Positions 38,401-50,700 of a stretch of DNA of 64,000 nucleotides are shown piece by piece. A program made the translations under genes and the position numbers. This DNA comes from Cloeon dipterum. Its lineage: Eukaryota; Arthropoda; Insecta; Ephemeroptera; Baetidae. The stretch spans positions 14,686,886 through 14,750,885 of the forward strand of contig NC_088789.1 of the NCBI RefSeq assembly GCF_949628265.1, read 5' to 3'. Under the pieces are notes generated by a model, which saw nothing but the letters and a program-made list of their open reading frames with translations, searched no databases and was not told the origin of the DNA. How positions within the stretch are numbered: position 1 is the first letter of the stretch; each line of letters begins with the position of its first letter.

Positions 38401-41400
38401 AATCGAGAATTTCAAAATATCACATTGTCGAATAACAATAATGTAGTAAATGCTGAAAATCAGCAATTTTTTATATCTCCAATCCCTAGGCAGAAAATTT
38501 TGATGTCAACATTTGAATTGTTTCTGTGTTATAATTAACCCCATTATGATATTCAAAACACTTTGTTGGTATCCATTAAAATTTAGCGATTCCATTGAAA
38601 TTTATCACTGTCAGAGGAATGCTCTCGCGGCTTATGATTATCAGGCCGTCATTAGCCCGCCTTTGTAAGCCAGTGGAATGTAAATTACACGAAAGACAAA
38701 TTGTTCTGGCTGATTAAATTCATACGCCAGCACAAGGGGAGCAATAGCAATGGTTATGCAATTTGCAGCGCATGTTTGCACTAACCATTAGCCATCCGCA
38801 AAAAGCCAAACATCAAGTCGGGTGGTGCTGGTGCGGGCAGACGCTCTCGCGAGAGTAAATTGCTCTGCTGCGGTTTTGCAGCGCGACGAGTATTTAATGA
38901 AAAGAAGCAGCCCTAGTCTCTACGCGACTTTTGATACATCATGCTCGTCGGCGGTGGGTTTTAATTCATCCCCTTCTGTCGGCGTAATTGTTTCTATTAT
39001 CTCTCTCTCACGCGCAGAAAATGCAAATTCCACGAGCCAAACGCCGCAAAGGGAAACTTGAAGTGGATTTTGCATATTTTATAAACTGCTTTTCATTGTG
39101 CCGCCCTGCCAAGATGAAGGTGCATTGTAATAGACTTTTCAATTGCCACTCCTAAGTTTTTGCGCCACTATTCTTGTACAGTTTCTGAAGAAACTTTTTA
39201 ATAAATTTGCAGCCCGCAGAAAATAATTAAACGCGGAGTCTGAAGTATGCGTCTTTCTGTGGCTATTTACCTTTAATCAATTATTGTATCCGACCTTTCA
39301 CTATTTCTATCCATTGATAATATTATTTATAAAAGAATATTTTCAGCCTCAACATCCATATAAATCTGTGACACCTCACAAAATGGACTTGAACTTATAA
39401 TTATTGAAGCAGTTGAGTGTGATAGTTTTTATATTTTAATTATAATTATCTTAAATTGTACCTAATTTTAACTTCTCCTAGAGCTTGATGTCTTTATTTT
39501 CTTAATGCAGAAATTTATATAATTTTTTATTTTTATTTTACTCACCGATGAGGCTGACAATGTTGTCTGAGCTCTGTTGCTGCTTTTCCTGTGATTCTAG
39601 GTTGCAGGAGCTGACCTGCACGACGGAGGGCGTACTGGACCCGGAGATTTCCACCACGTCCATGCTCTCATTCACCTGACCTTGCAGTCCCTAAACATAC
39701 TGGTTAGTAACCGAATCGACCACGAACGCGCTCTTATATCTCTCGTTAATTGAATCAAAAGCAAAACGAGCGCTGCATCTTGCAATCAAATGAGTCGAAT
39801 GCAGTCAGAATCGGAACACATTTGCAAACCAAATGCAGCAGGCTCGTTTGTTCTTTGTTTCTATCAAGTGATGGTAAACAGCGGGTTGACGTTGTCATTA
39901 TATACTTTAAGTCTTACGACTGCTTCCTGCTTCAGGAGGTCGAGGTACTGGGCATGCGGTATGATATCTTGCGTGTAAAGCTGCTCAATTATCTGCAAGG
40001 GAAAGAAATCGTCCTTTTAGCCAAGCGAGCTGACAATCGCCAAATCTGCTGCAGGCAGGGAAGCTTTGACCAGGTTTTTTCTCTCGTTCTCGATTTGTCT
40101 TACTGCCGCCGATTCCGTCGGCGCTTATTTTCGGTCGGTGCTGATCCGTTTTGAGTAGCACACGCAGGCGGTCGGGTTTTAAAGAATTTTACGACGTCAA
40201 AGGCGAGTGAGTGAGTGAGTGCGGGTATACGCGGATGGAAGAAAAAATCGCAGCATCTGCACATTTCTCGAGAGAGATTTACGAGAGAGAGCTGCCATAA
40301 AAGCAGCAGCGGCACGCAGAAAATAAAAGACAATCCAATCCCATGATTTCGCGAATCCTGTTCGCTTTTGCAGACTGCCAAAATGGGGTAGTAAAGCCAG
40401 CGACTTCCCTGAGTGCGCTTTCTTTTTCTTTTACGACTTACCGCGACCCGGGTTTTGCTTGAAGAACCATTCTCAACAAACATGTTGCGAATGTTATCAA
40501 CTGGGTCGTCACTCTGAGCGCTTTGCACGTAGTACCAGTACAGAATATCACATTCCTCCTTAGTCCATCTAATTGACATATCAAACGGGCACGATTACTT
40601 GCAAATTGAAAACGGTCCATTTTAATACAAAAAAATCATTGATTTCATCACTTTCAATCTCCCACCTGCTCAAATTTTGTTCCAGCGTTGGCGGTTGAGG
40701 TAGATCAGGAGGGACTTCCTCGACTTTTAGCTCTGGACCGACGCTGCTGAGTGGCAACATGGGGTGACCCCTGCGCGGAGTGTTCACAAACTTGTGGATC
40801 ACATACTCGATCAAGTCTGACCAGTCCTGTAAACAGAGAATTTTGGCACTAAAATATAGAAATGAGCGAAATTTTAACTTACATCGCAAACTTCAAAGTC
40901 CTGCTCCCAGATGAGTGAGAAGGTTTTCAGTATTCCCGGTTGAAAGAGAGCGCCGACTTGATTCATGTCTCCAGAGATGTGATGCATCATCGTAAATACG
41001 CAGTCATTCACAAATTTGCCGTTCTCATGGAAACTTTCCAGTAGTCTCCCATACTGAAGCATCATTTCAGGTGTGGAAAATCTGATAAAAAAATCGTTTG
41101 AAGACTGCCTGTGAACGACAGATATTGAAAGCTCACTGTCTGATATGCTCGGTCATGTTAAAGCTCGAGCCTTTCGAGCAGCAGTTTTCTAAGAAGAGGA
41201 GCAGGATGTGATTGGTGGCAATCAGGTCCTGAAGGTACTGTTTGCTCTGCATGCTTGGATTGTATTGTCTCAGCAGGAGCACAAACAAATTGCGCAAATC
41301 TCCCATTGTACTGATCTCAGCTGAAAGAGTTCGATTTAAAAGTCAACTCACTGAGTCAGAAGTTGCAATGCTCACTTTGCAGCTGTGAAAGAAACTCTTT

Positions 41401-44400
41401 GTCTTCTGGACTCAAGTGATTTGACTTCCGATAGGTTTCCACTGCCTGAATGAACTCCCGGATCGCGGTGACAACCTGAGAAATCATTCATGCACTTGGC
41501 GCCTCATGAATGCAGTTGGTGCAAACTCACCAAATGCAGCCTCCGCAGGCAGGGTTTGAGATCCATTTCTTGTTGCATCAGGGCTAACTGCAGCTGCTCA
41601 CTTAAATTAACGCCTTCGAAGGTAAGGTACGAAACTACCCGAGACGAGAGAACAGGCCTGAAATTTCGGGCGAAAATGGTCATCATTTCCGGCTGATCCA
41701 GAGACCCTCGGAAAACGCACCCTATGTTCTCAAGCTCGAGTTCAAGCTGCGAAGCGAATTTTAGGAAGTACGTAACGAGCCAGAAAAAATGCGATGTGTC
41801 CACTGGCATGCCCAGCTCGGAGAGCAACTGGAGGTGGAGTTCCTGCACCAAGGGGCCGTAGCCCTTGAGCAGGAAGTCGACCGTGAACTCCTTTAGTAGG
41901 TGCGAGATGTCCTCGTCAGTCGGCGTGTGCTGCATCAGAGCTTTGACGTTCAGTCTACACAGAAAGGGGTCACACACGGAAATAGCTTAGGTGCCGCGAA
42001 TACGTACATATTTGTCCGCGACCGCTTGACCAGCTTCTTGCGCCGCCACTCTTTCTTATCGCTGTTCGATAGCGACGTTGGCGGCTTTTGTTGCCTGATT
42101 TTGTTTGGATTATGCGGCTTCTGGTGCACCGGTTTCATTCCCCTGCTACAAAAACGCCCATCAGATACTGCGCGGAAGGGAAAAAGGGAAAAGCATTACT
42201 TTTGCGGCAGATCGTCTTCGTTGCTGGAGGTAGAAACGGACTCTTGGTTTTCGACTTGGGTGCCGTATCCGCAGTCAGACATTTCAGACGAGGAGATGCA
42301 ACTCCGCTTCACGTGCGGGTTCGTGGCTACTCCTTTGATAAAAATTTAAGGGAAATTGATTATCTCTTTCCATCTGATAGCGTGTCTAGTCAATTCCCTT
42401 TTCATTTATTTGGGGAGGGTCCGGTGAAATGAGATTCCAAACGCACGAGCAAATATTCTAAAGCCCTTGACGTTTTTTTTTCATTCCACTCGGCTATATT
42501 GAGATAAATGTGTCCTACTTTTCATTGAAAAATAAACAAAATAAATACATAGCATCCTCGCAAAAGTAAGTAAATATTTTTTCAAGAATATAATGCTTTT
42601 CGTAAAACCCTTCATGCACCAAATGATTTTCATGTAAATTAATTGCCTGGGACTCCTGGCTTGGTCTGGTTGTTGTTCGGCGTGGCTGGCTGCAAAGAGG
42701 CGGAAGACGCACCAGACGATGAAGTGGACGGCACTGGCGACGGAGGCCTCCCGCTCGAATTGCTGGAACCAGGAGAGGGCTGCGAAATTGCGACCGAGGT
42801 GGATGTGGATGGTCTGCTGCCGATGCCACTGCTGCTGCTCGAGCTGGCAATGCTGGGGCTGCCACTCGACTGCTAAATTCGGCGCATTATTCAATAGCCC
42901 TTCCTCTTTTCCATTTAACTTTGCAATTTCAATGTAAGTTTTGTTTAATTTTGTAGGACCTTGAGTACTTCCAACAAAATTCTCGGTTGCCAATCGTTTG
43001 AAAAGATAGTGTTGCTAAGTGAACTTTGGTCACATATTTGTATTTTAAATTTAATTTATTGAGTGGACGTAAATTTATGAATGGATTTTAGTGATTTAAT
43101 TTGGATATGCTTACCTCTGAATTTTGGTTCGCTGCCGTTTGCTTTTGGGCCTCAGATTCTCCTCCGTGCTGACGATCCTTTTTGTGCTGAGTTTTGCTAC
43201 CACCTCCCTTGCCTCTGGCTGCGCCTGAACCTGCAGGGCCTGCGGGTTGAGCCTTGCGTGCTAGTTCTGCGGCCACTTTTTGAACGAAAAATGAATTATT
43301 TTACACACCTGTGCAAGGCAACGTGATAAATAATTAACATATTATGTTCTATGGTCTCCAAAACGCGACTTGAGAAAGTTGTAATAATTTGTTTCCATCA
43401 AATTAATTGCATGCACGTGGTTTCGATAAAATAGTTTCGGGTGTAAGCTTGAATCATACTCAACAACTTACTTTTGTTTGGATTTTTGATGTGGTCGGTG
43501 TGCATCCTCTGGCAATGCTAATATGTGTGACGTGAACAGCAAATTAATACACCATTGCACTGATCAAGCGACGCTATGCAAATTTACCTGCTTGTTGTTG
43601 CAACCGACTTCCATATTGTTGCTCTTGTTGGTGCTGGCAGAGCTGTTGTCAGACGAATCTGACGTTGGATCTGAGGTCAGCATCGGGGAAGAGTCACCTG
43701 ATCCTTGATCCTGTATTAATTCATAAATAATTTAATGAGATTTTGGAGTGGGCCTAATTACATTCATATCAAATAAGCTGCGATATTTCTAAGTGGAGCA
43801 ATTATAATACTATGATTGTTAGTTTAAAAAATTAGCCAATCTTGCAAAAATAACAATTAATTAACGTTCCTATTTTAGTTTACGTGAGATATTTGCAATA
43901 AAAATGATCAAGGTGAGGTTATGCATGCCACTTGTCTCCTATGCTATGCGGGTTGCAAACACTTTCAATCAATGAACACGAAACAATAGTTGTAGTTTAT
44001 TGGTTCTCACTGGAGGAGAAGTGTTGCTCTCGTTGTCTTCCGAGCTTTCACTTAGTGATGCCTCGAACCAGAGATTCAAGAGTTTTTGCAGCGTGCCTAC
44101 ATGTTGGTCTTTGTAAGTGAGAGCAATCAACTGGACCATCGTGATGCTCCACATTCCCTGATATTGGAAAATGATATAAGAAAAAACTAACACAATTGTG
44201 AGCGTCGAAAACTCACCCTCTGTGTGCAGGTCATCAGGTGAATGAGGACCTTGTCGATGCCCTGGGCGAACAGGTTCCACAGAATGAGGTTCTGTTTGCT
44301 GCATGGTGTGTTTGTAGGGGAGCCCATGGGCCACTGCTCAGGGATGTGCAGAATGTTACGTACCAGCAGCAGGCAGTTGTTGATGCCGTCGCACTGCTCC

Positions 44401-45568
44401 AGGCTTAGCTTTTCCTCCTGCGGCAAATAAATGCGTAATGTCAGCCAAGCATGCATTTACGCAACTGTACAGATGTAATTGAATTTATGGATTTGACCTC
44501 TTCAAGGTTAAAGCGCCTTGTTTTGTATCGATTATTGAGATTTAGATAACATGTCCGGAGTTATTTTTAAGCCGGACAGTTACATTCGGCTGTTTAATCG
44601 AATTCAGCTTCATTACAAAATATCAAGCCGTTTGTGGTTTTGAATTCCTTCATAAATGGAAGCCTCAATTCCAATTCGGATAAACCCGGCTGTACTTAAT
44701 TAAAAAAAACACATATTGCGACGTTGAAAATTGAATAATATATACACACTTAAAACCAAAATTCACCTGGTCTATGATTTTGCGCATGAAGTCGAGGATG
44801 CTCCTTGTGGACCTGGGTTCGACAAAAGCGTCCTTGGCTGAGAAGAGCAAGTTGTTGAGCTCGTAGATGGTGTGTCGACCGGCGTCTGTGCGAGCCATTA
44901 TCTCCATCGGCAGCAGACACTCGACCGGAATGGTCAAGTTGACCAGCAGACGGATGCAGGCGTCAATGATCCTGACATCGTTTTTCTCGTGTATAAGTAG
45001 CGGCACCAAGTCCTTCTGAATTATCTGTGAGAATCCTAAGGCCCGCCGAAAGGTCCGCAACGTGCGATCCTCAGCCGAAAGTTTTGCCAACAATTCCACC
45101 AGCGTCTCTGATGATTAGAAAATGTGCAGCGTCGTACAGATCAATTCAATGTAATCAGCACAAACTTAAATTGCATATTTTTCCATTTTATATATTAATT
45201 TAGGAGGAATTAATTTATTTAGAGCAGGTTTTTGGCTAAAAAATAGACGCAGCTATCTTAGTAATTTAATTTAATCTCCATATCAAAATTATGTTTTTCG
45301 GATATGTACTCGATGAATTGAGAGTAAATAAACATTTACAAACATGTCAAGCTCAATTTGCTCTTAATGGAAGCTGCAATCAGCTAAACTCAAGAGTCTG
45401 ATCATTTTATGATGGTTAAAATTTTTCAGTTAACAGATTTTTTGGCACTATTTACTATTACAATTACTTACCAAGACAAGTGTCCTGAACGCGGTATGTG
45501 TTCCCGACTTGCATTCCCAGTTGGGAACCGGTGTTTTGAAGTTGGGGCCCACCGAGCAACCACTCCAT
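34774..45568 (-). CDS. tim: circadian clock protein TIMELESS (TIM1), complete coding region
   Basis: TIM pairs with PERIOD (and CRYPTOCHROME in many insects) in the negative limb of the clock. Exons, minus strand: 45568-45472, 45107-44767, 44417-44217, 44157-44011, 43710-43588, 43508-43472, 43275-43115, 42869-42713, 42332-42200, 42142-42008, 41954-41531, 41475-41376, 41320-41137, 41081-40883, 40826-40666, 40568-40442, 39992-39918, 39690-39546, 38109-37963, 37739-37539, 36862-36703, 36412-36356, 34912-34774; 3651 nt, 1216 residues. It starts [10 protein letters not shown], close to Drosophila TIM. The N-terminal Timeless domain (about 20-265) includes RTFRRALGF and ends in [13 protein letters not shown]. 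Ser-rich and low-complexity linkers (263-466) follow, then a basic NLS ([12 protein letters not shown], about 494-505), the second helical-repeat domain (HTPTDEDIS to HKFVNTP) and an acidic C-terminus (SISDDD). These TIM-specific blocks exclude the paralogue TIMEOUT. Exon 6 and 7 starts and the exon 8/9 junction have alternatives. The first coding exon has an acceptor at 45580, so a leader exon lies upstream. Confidence 0.97.
35372..35452 (+). repeat. long (TA)n microsatellite in the last intron of tim
   Basis: About 80 bases of uninterrupted AT dinucleotides lie in the intron between the last two coding exons (34913-36355). Runs of this kind are length-polymorphic and can form hairpins in DNA and RNA. 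Confidence 0.97.
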
Positions 45569-45765
45569 GGTTGCTGTGTCTACAACAGAAACGAAAAAAA
45601 GATAAAACATTTTCACACAAAATTTGTTGGACGGGGTGGAATCATTAATTTGAAAAGTTCGACAATAAGCGGCTTAACTTGATGGAAGGAAAAATCGTTA
45701 CAATCGGACTTATAGCAATTATTTCCAACGCCTCATTTTCCCAATCAATGGGCAGCACGTTGCTC

Positions 45766-45773
45766 TATAAAAG
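45766..45773 (+). promoter_or_regulatory. strong TATA box pointing away from tim
   Basis: CTATAAAAGGG is a near-perfect TATA element on the plus strand, 200 bases upstream of the tim start codon and directed away from it. The first ATG downstream (45808) opens only a 22-codon frame. No plus-strand gene is evident for 10 kb. It may drive a non-coding transcript or be fortuitous. Confidence 0.4.
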
Positions 45774-46069
45774 GGCATATATTGATTGACACTGAAACAA
45801 AGCGCGCATGGATATATCTGAATTGTTGAGCACCGAGAGCAGCCGCCGACAGACACCTATTATTATCATCCTCTAGGTCTGATAACAATGGACTCTTTAT
45901 TTATACACCACCGTGCTAAAACTGGCCCACCGCAATCTGAGTAGAAATCGGTTCGCGAAACTGAATACCCATCGAAAAAGAAGGCCGACCCAATTTCAGT
46001 GTAATAAATCGCAGACCTTCAGGAGCAGGGAAGCATCTTGTTTATAATTGGCAATCAAATTTGCAAGAG

Positions 46070-46075
46070 CACGTG
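46070..46075. promoter_or_regulatory. CACGTG E-box upstream of the tim coding start
   Basis: This is a canonical E-box 502 bases upstream of the tim start codon. CLOCK-CYCLE drives tim through CACGTG in Drosophila. The hexamer occurs close to chance frequency in the whole window, so position is the only support. Confidence 0.4.
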
Positions 46076-46397
46076 GAGATGACGGCTGCCGTCGCTGATC
46101 ATTTTTAGCTGCGCGCTTGCACGTTGGTGTGAGATTTATTTAAAGGGTAATCAAAGTTTCATTAGTTAATTAAGCCAGCCAATGGGGCGCCCCTAACGTG
46201 GGGGTTGCATGAAACGTGGCTTGGCTGGCGGCGACGGCGGTGGTACCAAACGTGTAACGCACAATGTTATAATAACACAACATCGGGAAGGCGAAGGCAG
46301 GCGGCGGGTGGGCGAGAGAGATGACTGACGCATCGATCCACTCTTGAGCCACTTTCTTCAGCGCTGCACACGCTCACATCCAGTGCTGTGCGAGTGG

Positions 46398-46403
46398 CAC
46401 GTG
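46398..46403. promoter_or_regulatory. second CACGTG E-box upstream of tim
   Basis: A second canonical E-box lies 830 bases upstream of the tim start codon, in the context GGCACGTGAA. It would be promoter-proximal if the leader exon lies between here and 45580, or intronic if the leader lies near 47700. Confidence 0.4.
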
Positions 46404-47624
46404 AAAAGCCGCGTGATTTCCTTATTGTGGCTGCCAACCGCGTCGTAGATTGCTGTCGATCAACGCTTTTTGCCCGGCTCGACGCATTTTTCCAGTCCTC
46501 TCGCTCCTACGTACAATACGTGCTCCCGTTAACTTATCGCGAAATAAGACAGACCGTCTCTGCCTCTTGAGTAATTAGTGTCTGCCAGTTGAAGTTTCGT
46601 ACTTTGCTCTCCACTTGTGCTTTCGTAGTTTCCACCCCCGGTGGGGATGTGGGAAGTGATGTGTTTTACTACTATCTTCATTCCAGCAAAGTTATAACAA
46701 TTAATTATTGTAAGATGCCACAACGTTTTGCAGTCAAACCATTACGGCTCATCTAAATTTTATAAGCATTGTAAGCCCCTCTGCGCAAGTAAAATTTAAT
46801 TGTTTTAAATTTAATAAAATTCTCTAGCCCCTTCATTTTACAAAATATATTTAACTGTTAAAAGTGTTGCTATGAAATTATTAAAACTTATTAACTATTC
46901 CGCATTGAAATTATGCGAACTTTTAGTATGAACAAAATTCAAATATCTCAAATCAATTTCCTAAAACAGTATTTCAATAGCTGTATATTTTGGTTTGGAA
47001 AAATCTCAAGTTATTATTATTTCATTTAACAACTTCCGACATTTTAATGTGTTTATCGTAAAAATTCAAATTTCTAAATCTTAATTTCTCTAAAGTTGCA
47101 CCTAATGAATTCTGGCTACTCCCAAGCTAGCTTTTTTCCGTTGAAACGTCGAGTCCTTTGAACCAATAATTTCAGCTGTCAGCATGGAGCCATTCAGCCC
47201 ACCAAAAGGCAACTTGCTTGCGTTTGCTCTGAGACATTGATTGAGACTCCTGTCGTTTTACTCGCGAATTCAAAAGACGAATTCTATGGAATGGTGCAAA
47301 CGAGCAAGCGGCAAGTCGATAGTGCGTGCTTTTGCATAACCACCCAAAGAGCGATTTGATTTTGGTAAAATTCATCAACCAATCCCAAGCTACAATGTGA
47401 CTCGAAGTCGGATAATTATTAAATTTTCTTGAAAAGATAATTAAACCAATCATCAAGAGAAGTATGGTGGATTCATGTAGTAGTGATTATATTTTTCACA
47501 TAGATGTGCCAAAGATTAACAGGCATTGTTTACCCAGAACCTCAAGGGCGTGATACGCAAGCTGATAAGACAACGAAAAAGAATTGCTAAGTCAGCGTTC
47601 CTAGGAATCTCAATTCTTACCCTC

Positions 47625-47700
47625 ATCTTCGTCCTCTTCGGCGGCGCTTATGAGTAGCACGAAAACATTTTTCTGCACATTTCTGAATTTCATCTCCGCG
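47625..47700 (-). other. candidate upstream exon of tim (leader or N-terminal extension)
   Basis: On the minus strand this stretch ends in a good donor (GAGG|GTAAGA). Its last open frame begins at an ATG near 47692 and runs 24 codons plus one base (starting MKFRNVQKNVF, ending AAEEDEDE). Spliced to the tim acceptor at 45580 it would join in frame through D-T-A-T to the tim methionine. All three frames upstream are open for 40 or more codons, so coding status is uncertain. It could be a plain 5' UTR exon, a remnant, or chance. Confidence 0.3.
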
Positions 47701-50700
47701 ATGGCACGTTGCGATTGATGTGCAGACCGGCACGAACACCCGATACCAGTTCATTTAAGAGTTCAAGATCAAGCCACGATCCGCACTCCCGGCTCCAGGC
47801 CAACTGAATGATACTTTCAAACAGCTCCCCGATTAGCGTTCATCGAGACGAAAAAATCCGGCTTCACTTTCGAGTTCATAAACGAAATGATAATATGGAC
47901 ATGTATATATGAAATTTAATTGAGTTCGCGTCTCGCGCAAAAGCACGTAGAGAGAGATTGTTTATCACAAGCCATGTTTACAAATAACTCACGGCGGAGG
48001 CCGACTTTTGATCTCTGAGAGCGCTAATTAGCTTAAATCAAGAGGCGTCGGTGCTGAATGAAAACACGCGCGCGTCAGCTCCTCTTTCAAAGAGCAGAGT
48101 CTGTCTATTATACGCATGGACAGATTCGAGGACGGTGTTAGACACGAGGGGGAAGGAGGAACTGCGCTGAACCCCGCTGAGATGTAACAGGGAATATGGT
48201 TGGGTTAAAAATTAGATGAATAAAGCAAACCTTTTTTACTTTTCAAAACCAAAATACCGATATTTCAGTTTGTTGTGCTCCGCGTTGAAATTTAGTTCGT
48301 TACGAATTCCACAAAGCAGTATCAATTATGGACCAAATGTTCCTAATTTATCATTCAGCATGCCACCCGATCAAAGAGCTCTCGGAGAACGAATGCTTTT
48401 TAAAATTTATGGAAATATCCAGGTAAAAAACGTGCTTTATATGTCGAGGCTTCATTTCTGTTTTGATAATTCATCTCGTTATCTGGGTTGACGTCAAGCG
48501 ATACAGAGGTATTAATTTAGCCCTGACAATGTATAATTGGTATATTTTACACTCAAATATTTGTTTGCAACATATGTTTTGTTCGCGAATGGATTTGTTA
48601 ATGCCTTTTTGCAACAAAAAAGGAAGTAAATTTAGAACATAAAAATGCAAAATTTCAATTATTTTATATTTATTTTGAAATAGAAAAAATTGGTATTTTA
48701 ATCGCTGTGAAAATTAAAACAACCCACTTTTGGGAACCATATTAAAACAAAACATTTTTGAAATGATTAAAGTGTGCATTACCTTTGGACTTAATGAAAC
48801 ATTTTGACCGTGGAATAAACATAATTCCATGTTATATTAAAATTTGACGAAAATTATTGAATTGCTCTTTCATCAAAACTGACTTACAGTGTGCAAATAT
48901 TGATAATGTTCTGGGATTTGCTAATTTTGGTAATTTCCCCTCTGGAGCACTTGCCTCCTAAAATTCTGTACACCGAGGATTCAACTTGAGTAACCACAAA
49001 CTATCGAGCATCGTATATACGTTGTTTGTTTGTTGGTTGCGCAAAATTTTCCTCGGCCAATTTAAATGCAAAGTATGCGTGGTATACACGAGAGTGGAAA
49101 TGTTTTCCTCCAGTCCCCCGGCATCCGTTCTCAGCTAATTGAACAATATCGATCAGTGGCGTGCAAAAATGCCTTTAAAGGGGTTTTGGTGACGACGGCC
49201 CGCCCAGCACCCACGCCTCGCAATTTGTTTGGCTGCCTAATCCAATTTGAGACATATGTCGGTCGGTCGTGAGAGGTGAGGTGTCGTAAAACTGCATGTC
49301 ACCAACGTGATAAAGGACCTAACGCCTCTTCTCTGTTTTGAAGCAGGAAAATGCGTCACTCGATTGAATTATATATTAATTTCCACCTGCTGGACATTGT
49401 TTTTCGCGCGCGTCCCACTCCGTTGCGACAGAGCTGCTTTCGTCAGCAACCCTGGTTCTGTCCGCTAACTCGGTACGTAAGACTCATTTCCCTTAATTAG
49501 AAGTCCAACGTAATGTTGTTTACTTCACAGCGATAATTACGCACGCGGTAATTGAAAACTGCTGACCCCGCCTGACTTTGACCCGTGCCTTTGGAAACTA
49601 TTGTGTAATATAGATAGAATCGTAACAAAATCAGCTCTTGAATAAAACATGCATTCTGCATTTTGATAAGTTATTGCAAAGCAGACCTACATCATAATAA
49701 TTATTTATATATCTTTTTATATTCTTTCACAACCACTCCGTTTTTCTAACGGTTAGAATAGATTAAAGTAAAATACAAATTTGATATTTTATGTATAGAT
49801 TGTCAGTTGCAAGAATGAAAAGGATTGAAATGAAGGAATCTGATCAACCAAACCTCAAGAAAATTAACGTTTTGATTTGTTTTGAACTGAATGAAGTTCT
49901 CATTAGTCCCTAGTCAGTTGACAAGAGCTAGTTTTATGCTACATCGCTTTGCAACTTATTTCTAATTGGTCTCGCGGACAATGTTGCAATGTGATGCATT
50001 TCCTCGCGACAAGTGAGAGTTAATGAGACCGACAGTTGGATGCGGAATTGCGATGACAAGAGTGTTCGCTGATTACAGCAATTTTAACCGAAGCAACAAA
50101 TGTATGCATGTACGTACTAGATCAACACACTGCAATATTTGTGACGCACTAGATGAAACAACTGAGCGATTGTTGTTGAACGAGGCAAGGTTGCAAGCGC
50201 GAATGAATGAACTAATCAGGTTCCTGTCAGGAACAAACACCAGTCACCAATATGCGCAATGAAGTCAACAGCAGGTGGAGATTTTGGATTGCGCTATCAA
50301 CTATTCAAGTTTGGGTGCCGAATGAAATCCTAATTATGACGAATTGTAATTTTACATCAAAAGCCGGATTCAAAATAATAAAAAAATAATGGAAACAAAA
50401 CGCTAAAAATTACAGCAAATACACGAATGTTAACAAGGTTTGAACTGTATTGCTTTAGAAATCGATACAGATTTTAAATTCATATTTATAAAATAAAAAT
50501 TTAATTGATTGGCCGATTTGGATCAATATTAAATTATGAAACAACGTGTTTCAATTTTTTTTAAGTGTAATGTAATATAATATACTTTTTGTTTTTTAGC
50601 TTATATTCTCCTGATGGGAATTTTTGTTATATAAATTTCCCTGACAGTCAGCGCCCGCGAAAAAATATAACATATAGTAATAAAAAAAAATCAAATCAAG

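Noticed and set aside
50023..50262. A 79-codon plus-strand frame with a coiled-coil-like end (ETTERLLLNEARLQARMNEL).
   Set aside because: The helix-like stretch is suggestive, but there is no start context, splice partner or polyadenylation signal, and nothing recognisable in the first half.
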